The notes under the pieces were generated by a model, which did not search any database, had not been told where the DNA came from, and saw only the letters and a list, made by a program, of their open reading frames with translations. Positions 26,101-36,600 of a stretch of 64,000 bases of DNA are shown here, in pieces. Origin of the DNA: Phorcus lineatus (taxonomy: Eukaryota > Mollusca > Gastropoda > Trochida > Trochidae). Position 1 is the stretch's first letter. Each line of letters begins with the position of its first letter. The DNA is taken from positions 25,220,254 through 25,284,253 of the forward strand of contig OV121086.1 of the NCBI GenBank assembly GCA_921293015.1, in the 5' to 3' direction. A program made the position numbers and the translations under genes.

Positions 26101-29100
26101 CAGCTATATTCAGAGCTTCAACAATATATTAACTACTCCTATCAATGTTTACATTCCGTATCAAACCAGTCATTTACAACTGTTTTGGATTATCTAATAT
26201 TTGTCTTCATATCATATGCAGCTAGACTCAGTGCATCAACAATATATTAACTACTCCTATCAATGTTTACATTCCGTATCAAACCAATCATTTACAACTG
26301 TTTTTTGTTTCCTAATATTTGTCTTCATATCAGATGCAGCTAGATTCAGTGCTTCAACAATATATTAACTACTCCTATCAATGTTTACATTCCGTATGAA
26401 ACAAGTCATTTACAACTGTTTTTGATTATCTAATATTTGTCTTCATATCATATGCAGCTAGACTCAGTGCATCAACAATATATTAACTACTCCTATCAAT
26501 GTTTACATTCCGTATCAAACCAATCATTTACAACTGTTTTTTGTTTCCTAATATTTGTCTTCATACCAGACGCAGCTAGATTCAGTGCTCCAACAATATA
26601 TTAACTACTCCTATCAATGTTTACATTCCGTATCAAACCAATCATTTACAACTGTTTTGGATTATCTAATATTTGTCTTCATATCAGACGCAGCTAGATT
26701 CAGTGCTTCAACAATATATTAACTACTCCTATCAATGTTTACATTCCGTATAAAACTAGTCATTTACAACTGTTTTTTGTTTCCTAATATTTGTCTTCAT
26801 ATCAGACGCAGCTAGACTCAGTGCATCAACAATATATTAACTACTCCTATCAATGTTTACATTCCGTATCAAACCAGTCATTTACAACTGTTTTGGATTA
26901 TCTAATATTTGTCTTCATATCAGACGCAGCTATATTCAGTGCTCCAACAATATATTAACTACTATCAATGTTTACATTCCGTATCAAACCAGTCATTTAC
27001 AACTGTTTTGGATTATCTAATATTTGTCTTCATATCAGACGCAGCTATATTCAGTGCTCCAACAATATATTAACTACTCCTATCAATGTTTACATTCCGT
27101 ATAAAACTAGTCATTTACAACTGTTTTTTGTTTCCTAATATTTGTCTTCATATCAGACGCAGCTATATTCAGTGCTCCAACAATATATTAACTACTCCTA
27201 TCAATGTTTACATTCCGTATCAAACCAGTCATTTACCACTGTTTTTGGTTTCCTAATATTTGTCTTCATATCAGACGCAGCTAGATTCAGTGCTCCAACA
27301 ATATATTAACTACTCCTATCAATGTTTACATTCCGTATCAAACCAGTCATTTACCACTGTTTTTTGTTTCCTAATATTTGTCTTCATATCAGATGCAGCT
27401 AGATTCAGTGCTCCAACAATATATTAACTACTCCTATCAATGTTTACATTCCGTATCAAACCAGTCATTTACAACTGTTTTTTGTTTCCTAATATTTGTC
27501 TTCATATCAGATGCAGCTAGATTCAGTGCTCCAACAATATATTAACTACTCCTATCAATGTTTACATTCCGTATCAAACCAGTCATTTACAACTGTTTTT
27601 TGTTTCCTAATATTTGTCTTCATATCATATGCAGCTAGATTCAGTGCTTCAACAATATATTAACTACTCCTATCAATGTTTACATTCCGTATCAAACCAG
27701 TCATTTACAACTGTTTTTTGTTTCCTAATATTTGTCTTCATATCAGACGCAGCTAGATTCAGTGCTCCAACAATATATTAACTACTCCTATCAATGTTTA
27801 CATTCCGTATCAAACCAGTCATTTACCACTGTTTTTTGTTTCCTAATATTTGTCTTCATATCAGACGCAGCTAGATTCAGTGCTCCAACAATATATTAAC
27901 TACTCCTATCAATGTTTACATTCCGTATCAAACCAGTCATTTACCACTGTTTTTTGTTTCCTAATATTTGTCTTCATATCAGATGCAGCTAGATTCAGTG
28001 CTCCAACAATATATTAACTACTCCTATCAATGTTTACATTCCGTATCAAACCAGTCATTTACAACTGTTTTTGGTTTCCTAATATTTGTCTTCATACCAG
28101 ACGCAGCTAGATTCAGTGCTTCAACAATATATTAACTACTCCTATCAATGTTTACATTCCGTATCAAACCAGTCATTTACAACTGTTTTTTGTTTCCTAA
28201 TATTTGTCTTCATATCAGACGCAGCTAGATTCAGTGCTCCAACAATATATTAACTACTCCTATCAATGTTTACATTCCGTATCAAACCAGTCATTTACCA
28301 CTGTTTTTTGTTTCCTAATATTTGTCTTCATATCAGATGCAGCTAGATTCAGTGCTCCAACAATATATTAACTACTCCTATCAATGTTTACATTCCGTAT
28401 CAAACCAATCATTTACAACTGTTTTTTGTTTCCTAATATTTGTCTTCATATCAGATGCAGCTATATTCAGTGCTCCAACAATATATTAACTACTCCTATC
28501 AATGTTTACATTCCGTATCAAACCAGTCATTTACAACTGTTTTTTGTTTCCTAATATTTGTCTTCATACCAGACGCAGCTAGATTCAGTGCTTCAACAAT
28601 ATATTAACTACTCCTATCAATGTTTACATTCCGTATCAAACCAGTCATTTACAACTGTTTTTTGTTTCCTAATATTTGTCTTCATATCAGACGCAGCTAG
28701 ATTCAGTGCTCCAACAATATATTAACTACTCCTATCAATGTTTACATTCCGTATCAAACCAGTCATTTACAACTGTTTTTTGTTTCCTAATATTTGTCTT
28801 CATATCAGATGCAGCTATATTCAGTGCTCCAACAATATATTAACTACTCCTATCAATGTTTACATTCCGTATCAAACCAGTCATTTACAACTGTTTTTGG
28901 TTTCCTAATATTTGTCTTCATACCAGACGCAGCTAGATTCAGTGCTTCAACAATATATTAACTACTCCTATCAATGTTTACATTCCGTATCAAACCAGTC
29001 ATTTACAACTGTTTTTTGTTTCCTAATATTTGTCTTCATATCAGATGCAGCTATATTCAGTGCTCCAACAATATATTAACTACTCCTATCAATGTTTACA

Positions 29101-31097
29101 TTCCGTATCAAACCAGTCATTTACAACTGTTTTTGGTTTCCTAATATTTGTCTTCATACCAGACGCAGCTAGATTCAGTGCTTCAACAATATATTAACTA
29201 CTCCTATCAATGTTTACATTCCGTATCAAACCAGTCATTTACAACTGTTTTTGGTTTCCTAATATTTGTCTTCATACCAGACGCAGCTAGATTCAGTGCT
29301 TCAACAATATATTAACTACTCCTATCAATGTTTACATTCCGTATCAAACCAGTCATTTACAACTGTTTTTTGTTTCCTAATATTTGTCTTCATATCAGAC
29401 GCAGCTAGATTCAGTGCTCCAACAATATATTAACTACTCCTATCAATGTTTACATTCCGTATCAAACCAGTCATTTACCACTGTTTTTTGTTTCCTAATA
29501 TTTGTCTTCATATCAGATGCAGCTAGATTCAGTGCTCCAACAATATATTAACTACTCCTATCAATGTTTACATTCCGTATCAAACCAATCATTTACAACT
29601 GTTTTTTGTTTCCTAATATTTGTCTTCATATCAGATGCAGCTATATTCAGTGCTCCAACAATATATTAACTACTCCTATCAATGTTTACATTCCGTATCA
29701 AACCAGTCATTTACAACTGTTTTTGGTTTCCTAATATTTGTCTTCATACCAGACGCAGCTAGATTCAGTGCTTCAACAATATATTAACTACTCCTATCAA
29801 TGTTTACATTCCGTATCAAACCAGTCATTTACAACTGTTTTTGGTTTCCTAATATTTGTCTTCATACCAGACGCAGCTAGATTCAGTGCTTCAACAATAT
29901 ATTAACTACTCCTATCAATGTTTACATTCCGTATCAAACCAGTCATTTACAACTGTTTTTTGTTTCCTAATATTTGTCTTCATATCAGATGCAGCTATAT
30001 TCAGTGCTCCAACAATATATTAACTACTCCTATCAATGTTTACATTCCGTATCAAACCAGTCATTTACAACTGTTTTTGGTTTCCTAATATTTGTCTTCA
30101 TACCAGACGCAGCTAGATTCAGTGCTTCAACAATATATTAACTACTCCTATCAATGTTTACATTCCGTATCAAACCAGTCATTTACAACTGTTTTTTGTT
30201 TCCTAATATTTGTCTTCATATCAGATGCAGCTAGATTCAGTGCTTCAACAATATATTAACTACTCCTATCAATGTTTACATTCCGTATCAAACCAGTCAT
30301 TTACCACTGTTTTTTGTTTCCTAATATTTGTCTTCATATCAGACGCAGCTAGATTCAGTGCTCCAACAATATATTAACTACTCCTATCAATGTTTACATT
30401 CCGTATCAAACCAGTCATTTACCACTGTTTTTTGTTTCCTAATATTTGTCTTCATATCAGATGCAGCTAGATTCAGTGCTCCAACAATATATTAACTACT
30501 CCTATCAATGTTTACATTCCGTATCAAACCAGTCATTTACAACTGTTTTTGGTTTCCTAATATTTGTCTTCATATCAGACGCAGCTAGATTCAGTGCTTC
30601 AACAATATATTAACTACTCCTATCAATGTTTACATTCCGTATAAAACTAGTCATTTACAACTGTTTTTTGTTTCCTAATATTTGTCTTCATATCAGACGC
30701 AGCTAGATTCAGTGCTCCAACAATATATTAACTACTCCTATCAATGTTTACATTCCGTATCAAACCAGTCATTTACAACTGTTTTGGATTATCTAATATT
30801 TGTCTTCATATCAGACGCAGCTATATTCGGTGCTCCAACAATATATTAACTACTCCTATCAATGTTTACATTCCGTATCAAACCAGTCATTTACCACTGT
30901 TTTTTGTTTCCTAATATTTGTCTTCATATCAGATGCAGCTAGATTCAGTGCTTCAACAATATATTAACTACTCCTATCAATGTTTACATTCCGTATCAAA
31001 CCAGTCATTTACAACTGTTTTTTGTTTCCTAATATTTGTCTTCATATCAGACGCAGCTAGATTCAGTGCTTCAACTATATATTAACTACTATCAATG
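23198..31097 (+). repeat. 118-bp tandem satellite array, copy B (about 67 monomers)
   Basis: The monomer is the same as at 15,420-19,017. The left part (to about 26,900) mixes GGATTATC and GTTTCC types in recurring multi-monomer blocks. The right part (about 26,900-31,080) is dominated by GTTTCC monomers, many with TTACCACTG in place of TTACAACTG. One monomer near 26,950 lacks TCC in CTACTCCTATC. The array passes directly into LINE coding sequence on both sides: TGTAAA then CAAATG on the reverse transcriptase side, and GCATTTACGTG then CATTGATAG on the endonuclease side (- strand sense). Confidence 0.97.
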
Positions 31098-32170
31098 CAC
31101 GTAAATGCGTTGTCTACTTGTGGTTCATAGACAACATTAGATAAAAGATTTTGTCTAAACTGTTCCAATTTGTCCATATCCCAGATAAACTTAAACCCAG
31201 TCTTGCTCTCAATATCACACACATCTGCTTGTTGTGTATGAAGCGCTTGTAGTTTCAACGTGACCGGAAGATGGGATGACTCGGCTCTGGTTGGTATGTC
31301 GAAGTCATCAACAAAGTCGAATAATAATAATAATAATAATGAGTATTTATAAAGCGCTATATTCATACACAAGGTGCATGATGATATTATATAACCAATC
31401 ACGCTCGCACAATTTGAACCGATATATGTTAAATTTCCAGTTTCTGAGTCACAGCCACATCGTCCCTTCATAATATGGATATTTAGTAAAGAACATAAAT
31501 CTAGTAAGTATTTACCGAAGTTGTTTACTATCTTGTCAACGGAGAATCGGTTAAAATCGTTAAAACAATCAAAAATAGTTTCAATAAATGCGTAATTTTT
31601 ACCTGTGAATTCTAATTTTACATTTTCAATAAAATCTGACCTCGTCCCAGTTCTTGCATTAAAATCACCCCCGCACAACATGTAAACATCTGGTAATCCA
31701 GGTAATATATCTAATAAGGTATCTCGGAAAATAGTGATTCCATTTTTACATTCTAGATGAGATTGACTATACCAAGTAGATGCTTCTGGGTGAATATGAG
31801 AACTCTCTAAATTTATTTCTAATCCAAACTGTAATTCCACCAGAGAGCCACCCAGAATTTGATATTTTATCTGCATGTTTGGTAATTGCATGATAAATAA
31901 TCTGGAAAATATTTCTTGATGTTTCGGTATAAAATATTTTAACATGTTCTATAAAATCTTTTTCAAGTAATTTCTGTTTCAAACCAGATACATTCCAAAA
32001 TATGAAATTTGTAAACTTGTTTAAGTATGTATGGTAATCGTTCTTTAATTCTGTATGATTTATGAATGGTTTGATGCTTCGAGATAGCGATGAACCTTAA
32101 GATAAGGCCTTCTTTGCAGTTCTCTGTCGACAAACTTACAAGGATCTAACTGTCCACACTCAAACGTACA
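31098..32170 (-). pseudogene. LINE endonuclease half (5' part of the array-split LINE)
   Basis: The - strand frame carries an APE-type endonuclease. Upstream is KQKLLEKDFIEHVKIF, then SGGITVWIRNKFREF, then YMLCGGDFNARTGTRSDFI (catalytic GDFN block). These are followed by VNNFGKYLLDLCSLLNIHIM, RAESSHLPVTLKL and FKFIWDMDKLEQFRQNLL, after which it runs into the 118-bp unit. Frameshifts separate the N-terminal block (31,767-31,982) from the main open stretch (31,082-31,945). A pre-endonuclease region with CGQLDPCKFVDRELQRRP extends to about 32,170. The stretch is interrupted by a LINE tail stub at 31,321-31,380. Confidence 0.8.
31321..31380 (-). mobile_element. 3'-terminal stub of the CR1/L2-like LINE
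   Basis: About 60 bp matching the 3' end of the LINE at 4,786-8,520, including (AAT)n and AGCGCTATATTCATACACAA on the + strand (one mismatch against 4.8 kb). It sits inside the endonuclease frame of the other LINE without breaking it. Typical extreme 5'-truncated insertion. Confidence 0.8.
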
Positions 32171-32229
32171 TTACATTTACCACCAAAGAGACACTATTGA
32201 TATTCTATCTGAATTTCACGTGCATATGC

Positions 32230-32600
32230 ATCTGAAACAATGTTTATCAAAGCAATCTCATTACTCAACCGATTAAAATAGTGTAGTATAAGCATGGCTA
32301 TTACATAAGATAGCGACTGCCGTTTTCGCTCTTCTGGCTGTAAACAAAATTTGAATATTTCTGACATCGAAGTTAATATGTAACGTTGCATCAAACACTT
32401 CCGGTTTTTAAAACCTTTTCAACTTTATAAACTTAATCCGCACATATTTGTTAAATAACATAAGAGGTAGATTACCTGAGTGTGGATCTTTAATATTATC
32501 GAGAGATATATGCATCATCTGGCCATTCGTTGTACTATGCACGAAATATTGGTGTGCACTAGTGCTTTTAAATAATCTTTAAAAACAACTCCATCTCTCT
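32230..32600 (+). repeat. Diverged direct repeat R, right copy
   Basis: Same orientation as 12,220-12,560. Shared blocks include ATATTTGTTAAATAAC, GAGGTAGATTAC and GTGCACTAGTGC, with many substitutions and small gaps. It lies just outside the 5' end of the array-split LINE, so copies of R bracket the whole LINE/satellite complex. Confidence 0.65.
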
Positions 32601-32939
32601 TTTCTACCTGCTTTAGTTAAGTTTTCAAATGACGTGCCTAAATGTCAGGTTTCAATCAGAATCGCGACTTTATACCTGTGTATTGTCACTGTACTCCTAG
32701 ACCGATTAGCTAATGATCCATTCACAACAACCGCCAGTACTTCTCGATAAAATGACATACTCCAACAACTTATACAGAATTTCTCTTAGCATGTCCTTTG
32801 TAAAACTAAATTGATGCATTTTGTGTGACCGTGACACAGATATACAAACATGTATATGAACACGTTTGTATGTATGTACATTCGTATATTGTCTGTGAAG
32901 TCTTTCAGCACATGTCTGTCCAACGTTGTCGGCGGACAA

Positions 32940-33597
32940 ATATAGCGACCAATGAGCGACAGGGCTGATACAAGCTAGCCGCATTGGAGTACACGTGACA
33001 AGCGCCTTTGGGCAGATGCGGCGTTCATTAACATGAAACTATCGGAAAAATTTTATTATGTTAAGTATACTTAAAAATACCAAAGCCTATCGCTTTCATA
33101 AAACCATCTTATATATTGTTTTATACATTTTATAATGTTTCTAAATTAATTATCTCGGGTAAATTAGGATATAAATTTTACGGTTTAAGAGTGGTTAAAT
33201 TAAGGCCAGTGCGTTATAAACAAGCCTACGTGACCAAATACGAGATTGGGTCCAACCTAACCCATCAATCCTCGGGTGGATTTCTCTAAAAACGGAATCG
33301 GTAGGGGTTAATGTTTTACATGCACTCTAGAGACTCCGAAGCGAAGGCACACAATGCACGGCTGGTGTACAGTATACATGTACGTACAGTGTCCAACGAC
33401 AGTACGGAGCGCTGTAATCGATCAAGTCGCACGTGTCCCCTTCGCGTGACTGGAACGTCAGAGCATGGCAGTACACGTGAGGCCGTTTCGAACGTTCGAT
33501 GTGTGTATACCAGTATGCTTGGACATTAAGCACTTCACGTTAGAAGGATGGATGTAAATTGTCTATATGAACGAAGTTTATTGTAAATAAGCTCTAA
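32940..33597 (+). promoter_or_regulatory. Candidate cwo promoter with three CACGTG E-boxes
   Basis: This stretch is richer in G+C and CpG than its surroundings. It holds canonical E-boxes at 32,992-32,997, 33,430-33,435 and 33,474-33,479; two share TACACGTGA. A CCAAT sequence lies near 32,949. It directly precedes the proposed exon 1. CACGTG is the CLK/CYC (BMAL1) target, and cwo proteins bind E-boxes themselves, so clock and feedback control would fit. No TATA box or start site was identified. Function is inferred from position and motif only. Confidence 0.5.
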
Positions 33598-33659
33598 ATG
33601 GACCGACACTCAAAGGAAGCTAGGAATTCGTTGTTTAGAGGCGAAGACGGCGGAATGAG
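33598..33659 (+). CDS. cwo: cwo exon 1 (proposed first coding exon)
   Basis: It begins with ATG directly after an in-frame TAA (33,595-33,597) and ends with GAATGAG before the donor gtgagc, with phase 2 at the end. It encodes [19 protein letters not shown] and the start of the next residue pair. A second in-frame ATG lies at 33,655 and a third in exon 2 at 41,328, so the true start may be any of these. Support is phase agreement and the CpG-rich, E-box-bearing setting, not a known homologous N-terminus. Confidence 0.55.
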
Positions 33660-36600
33660 GTGAGCTTGTCCTTGTTTACATCCTGTCCCCTATTTCACTG
33701 CCTGTACTGTACTGTACTGCAATGGTGTACGTTGGTTGGGTATCGGGATATCTCTCTGCTGGTAAATTTTTAAAGATGCAAGCCAAATGGATAGGTAATA
33801 CTACCCTGTAATAAGTAACAACAAAAGTACTACAGCTGTAGGCATAAACTATATTGATGTGAATGCAAGTGACATAATTTTGCCAAAACAGTTGATGTAT
33901 GTGTTACAATGTGATATGTGATATGTTGTTTGTCTTCTCTCTGTTATCTTATCTCCCTCATATCTTTTCATGATAATCTATGCTGCTTACCTTCACAGCA
34001 TCCATTTATCTAACTGCACAGTGAGACGACTTGGTGGCAGAACGAGTCTGTGACAGTGCAATCTCATTAAAAATCGGTTCAAACATCACTCATAATTCAC
34101 AGCATTTCAGGGGGTTGTTGCACAAACTAAGGTTAGCTGCAGTGCCATTCTTTAACATTGAATTAAGGCTACCTGTGTGGTTTAAGGATCCTGGTCTGGG
34201 CCTCCTTTCACAAAGCAGTTAAAGTCATAGTCTCATGTTTGCAAGGCAAATTGTAATGCACGCCGGACAAATAGTTCATCACTCACAGAAATCTTTCCCC
34301 TGACAGTCCTTACCACATCATTTCGCTAAGGCCATGACGTGGAACACATGAAATGTCCCAGCTGAAATATCCAATGAAAATAGCCAATAGCTTACCTTTT
34401 TTCAAATACAGAAATAACAAAAAGGTGGTAAACTCAATGAAGAATGCATCTGTCATAAGTATCGGCGCTGCAATTTCTAGATTTCCGATATTTCATACTC
34501 GCGACAGGATTGCACTTGATTCTGTAACTCTTCGGTGTGAAACGGCATACGCCAATAAGCAACGTCTTCTTAAATTTTAAAACGGGTTTAAAAATGAAAA
34601 TCTTTGCAGACGTGACAGGAAATATTGGTGTAAATGATCGGATTTTTGCTCCTGAAGAATAATTAGTCCAGTTTGGTTGCCATACAAAATTGAGACTATG
34701 ACTTTAACCTTTACTTAGGTTAACCTTAAAGAGCCACTCCGTGAGTTGTTGGAGTCATATATGCCAAACTTAATAAATGGTGTCATTTGATCGCGAAGTA
34801 TCGACTGTTACCAAAACAAAATAATTTTAAAGCTAATTTGTTTTGTACAGAGACAATATGAAGGTAGAACGTCGCAATTATGATCGAAAACTGGACAGTG
34901 GTGTGCGTCAAATAGTCAAACGTAATTTTGGTGACTTGTCTAAAACAGCCAGAAGGGCAGTTAGGAGTTGATAGTGTTTGTTAGGTTATATAACTAGTAT
35001 ATGGACGTGATATCTACACCTCTCTGCACTTATAAGGCTGTTTTTAGATTTTCATGGAAAACCAGTATTTGTCATATATGACTTTTGGACATGAAAAGGT
35101 TAAGAAGTTTTGATTTTATATCACCACATATGACATTTAGGTTCGTATCAAAGGTAAATAATATGTTATAAAAATCACAGAGTAGCTCTTTAACTTCCAT
35201 TCTTTAACTCATTAACGCCTGGACACGGTTTACGGCTCAACACCTGGGCCTGTCACCACTGAAGCTGTACGCTGTAGCGAGACTGATTAGCTCAAAACAC
35301 TGGTCATTTAGTGAGAGGGTTTAGGGGGCCGATATGAATGGAAACTGTCTAGCCATGAACCATAAAGCCTCGGCTGTTTTATTGTTTCATGAAGATCAAA
35401 CAGGAAATAGAGGGACTGAACACTGATAACTTACAGAAACACCACCTGTGATTATTCTTTAATGATTTCTTTCTTTATGACGTTAATTAAGGGGTTTGTC
35501 CGTTTCCAATTAAAAATATCTGCTTGGATCTTTATAAGTTACAAAATAGTAAATTACCTTGCGTCAATCTTCATTTCAGAAAATGTCCTTTTCAATTTAC
35601 AATTCAAGTGATTTGATGACGGCATTTTGTTTACTCTTTTGCAAGTACCAACTATGTTATCTTTCATTATGATTTGACAAGCATTTTCATTTGAAAATAG
35701 AATTACGACATGTCTAAATACTATGTGAAGCAAATACAACGTTTGGTATTCCAGTTGTAAATGGTAATTAAGCCATGTATTTCATATGAAGATGTTACCT
35801 ATATTGGACGAGGCCAGATTATCATTTTTGAATAATCAATATAATTTGTTGGTGCGGTATCAACTCTAAATATGATATCATCACAAACTATGGTCTTACA
35901 AAATGTGTAAATATTGTAAATTAAACGAAAGTTGCCGTCTTTTGTTTGAGCTCAAACGAATAGAAATAGCATATTAGCAAAATAATTAATCTTTATATAG
36001 AACTGCGAGATGCATGAATTACAATTTAGGGTGAAACTTTTCGGTCCAATGATATAATATTAACTTTGATAATAATAAACAATAAATTGTTACATGACAA
36101 AGAATAGGGGCGTGTATATAGGTTTTATTCTACAGGATTGTTATTTCATGGTATTAGAGTTGCCCAAATTTAACGTTAAGTAATGAACGGATTGCATGAA
36201 TATTCAAACGATTATCAACACTGTGGGTAATTCTCCTTGTACTGTGTATTTATCTAAAGGGACTTACTTGATTTAGACTTATTTATTGAGTCGAATACGC
36301 AAGATCTTGCAGTTTAGTGATGTGAACGACCTGGTTCTTTGATAAATAATAAATGCAAGAGAGATTCATGAATCACAGTTGTGTATCATTATGTAATTAT
36401 TTCACAACAGACATGGGCGTAGTTCAATAAAGCATATTGTCTAATAATAAAAAAATCATGTACCTGTTTATTCTGTTTGTCTGCTTATTCTTTTCATAGC
36501 CACAAATTATTCACGAAGAAATGTAATTAATAACGTTTCCTCTCTAAGGTATTTTATTTCGATGCTTTTAACAGGTAAACTATATCTCAGAGTGTTAGAA

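Larger units (their letters stand above)
19017..31097 (+). repeat. Segmental tandem duplication, copy B (with larger array)
   Basis: Copy B starts with the base that matches 10,201 and runs collinear with copy A to the array start (23,198), without the hAT-like insertion. Beyond 23,198 the arrays share their first six monomer types and then differ in order and number, so exact homology can no longer be followed. The unduplicated LINE 5' half follows at 31,098. Confidence 0.9.

Noticed and set aside
15420-31097. CRISPR-like look of a long regular array
   Set aside because: Monomers are contiguous 118-bp tandem units with no unique spacers, in an intron-bearing eukaryotic genome.
12220-32600. 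LTR retrotransposon flanked by long terminal repeats
   Set aside because: The enclosed proteins are APE endonuclease and LINE reverse transcriptase, the flanking repeats are strongly diverged, and no TG..CA ends, primer site or gag/integrase was seen.
33311-33533. Two overlapping small proteins, one on each strand
   Set aside because: Chance open frames in the CpG-richer region; no domains, and they lie in the candidate promoter.
34353-34580. 75-aa frame and its antisense-located relative at 2,229-2,435
   Set aside because: The similarity comes from two copies of the same TTAA-flanked MITE; the frame has no transposase features.
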